Assembly (NCBI GenBank): GCA_002010365.1
Contig: MTNL01000088.1
Span: 1-7,890, forward strand
DNA: 7,890 nt
Direction of reading: 5' to 3'
Origin: Candidatus Acetothermia bacterium JdFR-50
GTDB taxonomy: Bacteria; Bipolaricaulota; Bipolaricaulia; Bipolaricaulales; Bipolaricaulaceae
Shown here: piece after piece, positions 4,693 through 7,890 of the stretch
Layout: the number at the start of each line of letters is the position of its first letter
Position numbering within the stretch: position 1 is the first letter of the stretch
Made by a program: the position numbers and the translations under genes
Notes under the pieces: model-generated
What the model was told of the DNA's origin: nothing
The model's database searches: none
What the model saw: only the letters and a program-made list of their open reading frames with translations

Positions 4693-5847
4693 ATGTGGAT
4701 GCGTCCGTAGCAGATACTCTGGGGTCATCCGGATCTAAGGCTGATCTTCTTTTCCAATTTCCTGTGGACCTTTGGAGCTATGTTATACACCTTCGTGTGG
4801 CCCAATTACGTGCGGGACTAAGGCGGAGGTCCGGCGGAAATCGGCATCCTTTCCTCCATCATGTTCGCCACCATCGCCCTGACTCTGATCCCGGGGGGAT
4901 TTCTAGCGGATCGTCGGGAGCGTCGAGGGTTGATGCTCACCACGTGGGGTTTAGCCACCCTGGCTCCGCTCTTTTGTGCTACCGCGACGAACTGGCGGGC
5001 CTTAATCCCCCGGGGTAGTGCTTTATTGCGTCTTCGTGGGATGGCCGGCCATGGAGGCCTACATAGCTGATGCGATATCCACGGAGGAGCTGTCGCGGGC
5101 GTTTGCCCTCACCAACGCGGGTTATTCGGCCGGGGCCATTCTCTCCCCCCTCATCGGTGCTGCTTTGCTCCCGAAGGTGGGGGTGCGGGAGCTTTTCTGG
5201 ACTGCGTTTTTCTTCTTCTGTCTCTCCACACTCACCTTAGCTTTTATCCATCCCCAACGTCCTCGCCCCTCGAGAAGCCGGCCGAAAGCTCTCACCCTTG
5301 ATCAGAAATTCTTGCTTTGGACAGGAGCTTTCGTGGCAGCAGCTTGGACCAGTGCTGCCCTGCGCCCCTTCTTGGGGCCATATCTCGAGGACCTCTTGGG
5401 CCTAGCGCGGCCATGGATCCTTGCTGCAGGAACCCTCATTTCTCTGGGAGAGGTGGCATTAGCCCCGGTGCTTGGAGGACTGAGGGATAGGCGAGGGCCC
5501 AGGGCCTTGGCGGGCAGTTTGTGGGCGATGGGAGCGGGATGTCTCCTTTTGGTTTTCGGTGGCATCTGGGGACTGGTGCCAGCATCCATTCTCATTGGCG
5601 GGAATAGGTACCCGCTTCTCTTTTCCGCTCGGCCATCGGGCGGAGAACATCCTTTGGGCGGGGGAAGGCCTTCGCTTGGACCTTGGTGGTGGCTTCAGGA
5701 GCCCAGGCTCTGGGACCCCCGGTAGGGGCATCGTTATACGATCTTTCCCCCACCGGCCCCCTTTGGCTTGCTTTTGGGATGGCGACGGGTCTGGGAAGCT
5801 CGATATGGTTTGTCGCAGTGCGCGCGCGACCCCGTGCCAGCTTTTAA
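4693..5847 (+). pseudogene. Major facilitator superfamily transporter, disrupted
   Basis: Joining three frame segments restores an MFS permease of about 385 residues, the normal family size. The first segment (4693 to about 5013) has TM1 (LRLIFFSNFLWTFGAMLYTF) and a motif-A-like loop, GGFLADRRERRGLML. The second (about 5013 to 5606) continues ALIPGVVLYCVFVGWPAMEAYIADA, STEELSRAFALTNAGYSAG, several membrane helices and the second-half loop GGLRDRRGPRAL. The third (about 5608 to 5847) gives GRGKAFAWTLVVASGAQALG and the last helices, ending with TAA 5845-5847. Lesions are TAG at 4708-4710 (probably a former Trp codon), TAA at 4819-4821 (probably Leu TTA), one extra base in the CCCCCGGGG run at 5007-5015, and a net single-base loss near 5600-5612. 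Either this is a true pseudogene or the sequence has local errors; four separate lesions favour decay. It follows the HD-domain gene closely. Its substrate cannot be told. Confidence 0.85.
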
Positions 5848-5921
5848 GAGTTTTCTAAGCGCCTTACGGTATGACCCACACGTTTTTCGCAAATCGACGT
5901 TCCTTCTTCAAACGCCCCTGG

Positions 5922-5942
5922 TGACATCCTCACGGAATGTCA
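5922..5942. repeat. Hairpin between convergent genes
   Basis: TGACATCC (5922-5929) pairs with GGATGTCA, interrupted by one bulged A (5934-5942), around a TCAC loop. It lies between the broken MFS gene and priA, where a bidirectional terminator would be expected. No clear U-tract follows on either strand, so a terminator role is doubtful. Nothing else is recognisable in 5848-5971. Confidence 0.3.
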
Positions 5943-5971
5943 AAAGTTGTGGTTCCGAATAGTTTTTGTTA

Positions 5972-7890
5972 TTAACCAATCCAAGAGGGTGCAGGATCCA
6001 CCTTAACCGAAAGGGGCAATTGAGGCAAGACCGCTCTTAGTTGTTCCATTACCTCATCGGTGCCCCTAATTAAAACCTGATACCGCGGCACACCCCGCAA
6101 AGGCAGAAGCCGGGAGGGACCCAAAACCTCTAAGCCAGCATTGGCAAGGTGTTCAGCGTATTTACTGGCCCGGTCCTGCGCTCTGTTTCCCTCGATTAAA
6201 ATCCTCACCAAGCGTACAAACGGTGGATATTTCAGTTCCCGACGGAAAGTAACTTCCATCTCGTACAGACCACGATAATCTCCACGGAGGGCGTGGGCGA
6301 TGGCGTAGTGATCGGGGTTATTAGTCTGAACGATCACCTCCCCACCCCTCTCCCCGCGCCCGGCCCTTCCGGCGGCGGCCACAAGCAATTGGAAAGTGCG
6401 TTCCCCGGCACGGTAATCGGGAGCGGACAGAAGGCCATCGGCGTTTATCACCCCAACGAGGGTGATCCGGGGAAAGTCCAGTCCTTTACCCACCATCTGG
6501 GTTCCCACCAAAATGTCCAACCTTCCCTCGGCCAGGGCCCTTAAAATCTCGGTACGTTTGGAAGCGGTTTCGGAATCCAATCTCGCCACCCTAGTTTTGG
6601 GAAAGAGCCTCCTCGCCTCGTACTCCACCCGTTCCGTTCCCAACCCAAACAGCCTGAACCTTTGCCCGCCACAACGAGAACAACGGGGTTTGGGAAAAGA
6701 ACGTCCGCAAGTATGGCAACGGAAGGTCTTCTCCAATAGATGGAACACTAACGCCACCTCACATAGATCACACCGCAGGACCGCACCGCAGTCCCGACAG
6801 GCGGCCCCGGTAAAGAAGCCAATCCGGTTGAGGAAAAGGAGGACCTGTCCCCCAGAAGCCAGATGCCGCTCCATCGCCTCCCGTAGGGATTCGGCGATCA
6901 CCTCATCCGGAGGAAAGGGCACAGCCCGCACCACCGGCGGTTCCCCGACCACCCTTTCGGGGAGCTCGAGGAGCTCATATTCCCCTTTCTCCGCCCGGAA
7001 GAAGGTCTCAACGGAAGGGGTAGCGGATCCCAGAACGAGCACAGCTCCCTCCGCCTGGGCGCGAAATTCCCCCACTTCCCGTGCATGATAGTGAGGAGCC
7101 ATCTCCTCCTGCTTGTAGGCCGGCTCGTGTTCCTCATCAAGGATAAAAAGGGAAAGCCTCCCCAGGGGTATGAAGGCCGCGGAACGTGTGCCCACCACAA
7201 CCTTGGTCCGCCCCTGCAGGGAGTCTTCCCACGTACGCCACCGCTCCCCCGCCGGCATCTCCCCGAAATAAAGCCGCGGTGAGGATTTCACAGGGGAAAG
7301 GGCATTCTGAACCCTGGTCCAAAGCTGGGGAAGCAAAGAGACCTCCGGTTCCAAAAAGAGCACATCTCGCCCCCGTTCCACCGCAAACCGCGCTGCCCGA
7401 AGGTACACCTCCGTTTTCCCTGAGGCTGGGGGTCCGAAGAGTAGGTACTTCCGCCCTTGGCCGAGACCGGCGATGATAGATTCCAAGGCCCTTTCCTGAG
7501 CAGGAGTAAGCCGTATCCTCTTCGGCAACTCCCGTAGGGGAAATGCGAACGGAAGGGATTCCGGCTTCAGGAGCCCCTTTTTCACCAGGGCCCGAATCAC
7601 CGAAGACGAGACCCCCACCTCGGCCCTCAAGAGCCCCTCTTCCACCGGGCCGGCGAGGGCCCGTCGCAGGACCTTGGCCTGGGCCGGAGCACGATCCTTT
7701 AATTCTTCCAGGAATTTCTGTGCCTCCCGAAGTGGAACGCCCAGACTGAAACGTCGTGGACGGGGTCTTGCTATACGGGGCAGGGATCGCTCAAGCACCA
7801 TCCCTAACGAAATGAAGTACCTACGGGAAAGTTCTTCCAATAGGGGAAGCTCCCAATACGGGAGCACAAGTCCCTTGTCCTCTAGGATCG
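5972..7890 (-). CDS. priA: Primosomal protein N' (replication restart helicase PriA), partial
   Basis: PriA is a superfamily 2 DNA helicase that binds abandoned replication forks and reloads the replisome. The window shows 638 residues ending LPLSVKVDPAPSWIG; the frame stays open to the edge, so roughly the first 100 residues (part of the N-terminal DNA-binding domain) are missing. The GTG at 7867 is internal, not the start. Visible in order: the winged-helix-like region, the Q-motif-like RLTPAQERAL, Walker A GPPASGKT (7435-7412), the DEEH box (7138-7127), GSATPSVE, four CxxC pairs binding two zinc ions (CRDC, CDLC, CHTC, CSRC; 6802-6671) within the helicase core, GTQMVGKGLDFPRITLV, then motif VI and the C-terminal domain. 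Motif VI reads AAAGRAGR (6379-6356), where the family usually has QVAGRAGR. The gene converges on the broken MFS gene and is otherwise intact. Confidence 0.96.
   Translation of the reverse strand, partial: ILEDKGLVLPYWELPLLEELSRRYFISLGMVLERSLPRIARPRPRRFSLGVPLREAQKFLEELKDRAPAQAKVLRRALAGPVEEGLLRAEVGVSSSVIRALVKKGLLKPESLPFAFPLRELPKRIRLTPAQERALESIIAGLGQGRKYLLFGPPASGKTEVYLRAARFAVERGRDVLFLEPEVSLLPQLWTRVQNALSPVKSSPRLYFGEMPAGERWRTWEDSLQGRTKVVVGTRSAAFIPLGRLSLFILDEEHEPAYKQEEMAPHYHAREVGEFRAQAEGAVLVLGSATPSVETFFRAEKGEYELLELPERVVGEPPVVRAVPFPPDEVIAESLREAMERHLASGGQVLLFLNRIGFFTGAACRDCGAVLRCDLCEVALVFHLLEKTFRCHTCGRSFPKPRCSRCGGQRFRLFGLGTERVEYEARRLFPKTRVARLDSETASKRTEILRALAEGRLDILVGTQMVGKGLDFPRITLVGVINADGLLSAPDYRAGERTFQLLVAAAGRAGRGERGGEVIVQTNNPDHYAIAHALRGDYRGLYEMEVTFRRELKYPPFVRLVRILIEGNRAQDRASKYAEHLANAGLEVLGPSRLLPLRGVPRYQVLIRGTDEVMEQLRAVLPQLPLSVKVDPAPSWIG

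Noticed and set aside
4671..5018. 115-codon frame at the start of the MFS region
   Set aside because: It is an out-of-frame reading of the transporter pseudogene; the membrane helices and the GGFLADRRERRG loop are in another frame.
6462..7088. 208-codon rightward frame opposite priA
   Set aside because: Antisense shadow of the conserved helicase core, with a Ser/Arg/Thr-rich translation without motifs.

Overview
The window looks like GC-rich chromosome from a bacterium. Coding genes are rich in G/C at third positions, promoters are of the sigma-70 type, and terminators are intrinsic. The protein styles (a Liv-type solute-binding protein without a lipobox, a compact PriA) would fit a deep-branching, possibly thermophilic lineage such as Bipolaricaulota/Acetothermia. 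That placement is a weak inference from memory of such proteins, not something the sequence proves.

Region 1 (1-3040) is a branched-chain/hydrophobic amino acid (HAAT/Liv) ABC transporter locus with a divergent layout. Two overlapping ATPase genes, livG and livF (livF is cut by the window edge), run leftward. A periplasmic solute-binding protein gene runs rightward and ends in a strong terminator. No permease gene (livH/livM) lies in the window.

The 439-bp divergent intergenic region (1321-1759) is the most interesting part. Two back-to-back TTGACG/TATATA promoters each drive a short leader. Each leader encodes a small peptide whose last residues include a run of aromatics: YYF on the right-going side, FFWF on the left-going side. 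In both, a perfect hairpin starts 1-3 nt after the stop codon, then comes an intrinsic terminator whose U-tract directly abuts the Shine-Dalgarno sequence of the transporter gene. This is the layout of paired ribosome-dependent transcription attenuators. It suggests that both halves of the transporter respond to aromatic amino acid (Phe/Tyr/Trp) supply and that aromatic amino acids may be its substrates.

Region 2 (3041-4119) is about 1.1 kb without a recognisable gene. It is visibly less GC-rich than its neighbours and holds a few hairpins, and may be decayed sequence. Region 3 (4120-5847) has an intact YedJ/YpgQ-like HD-domain phosphohydrolase gene, followed 9 bp later by a major-facilitator transporter gene that is clearly broken (two in-frame stops, two frameshifts). 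Region 4 (5972-7890) is the convergent primosomal helicase gene priA, missing its N-terminus at the window edge.
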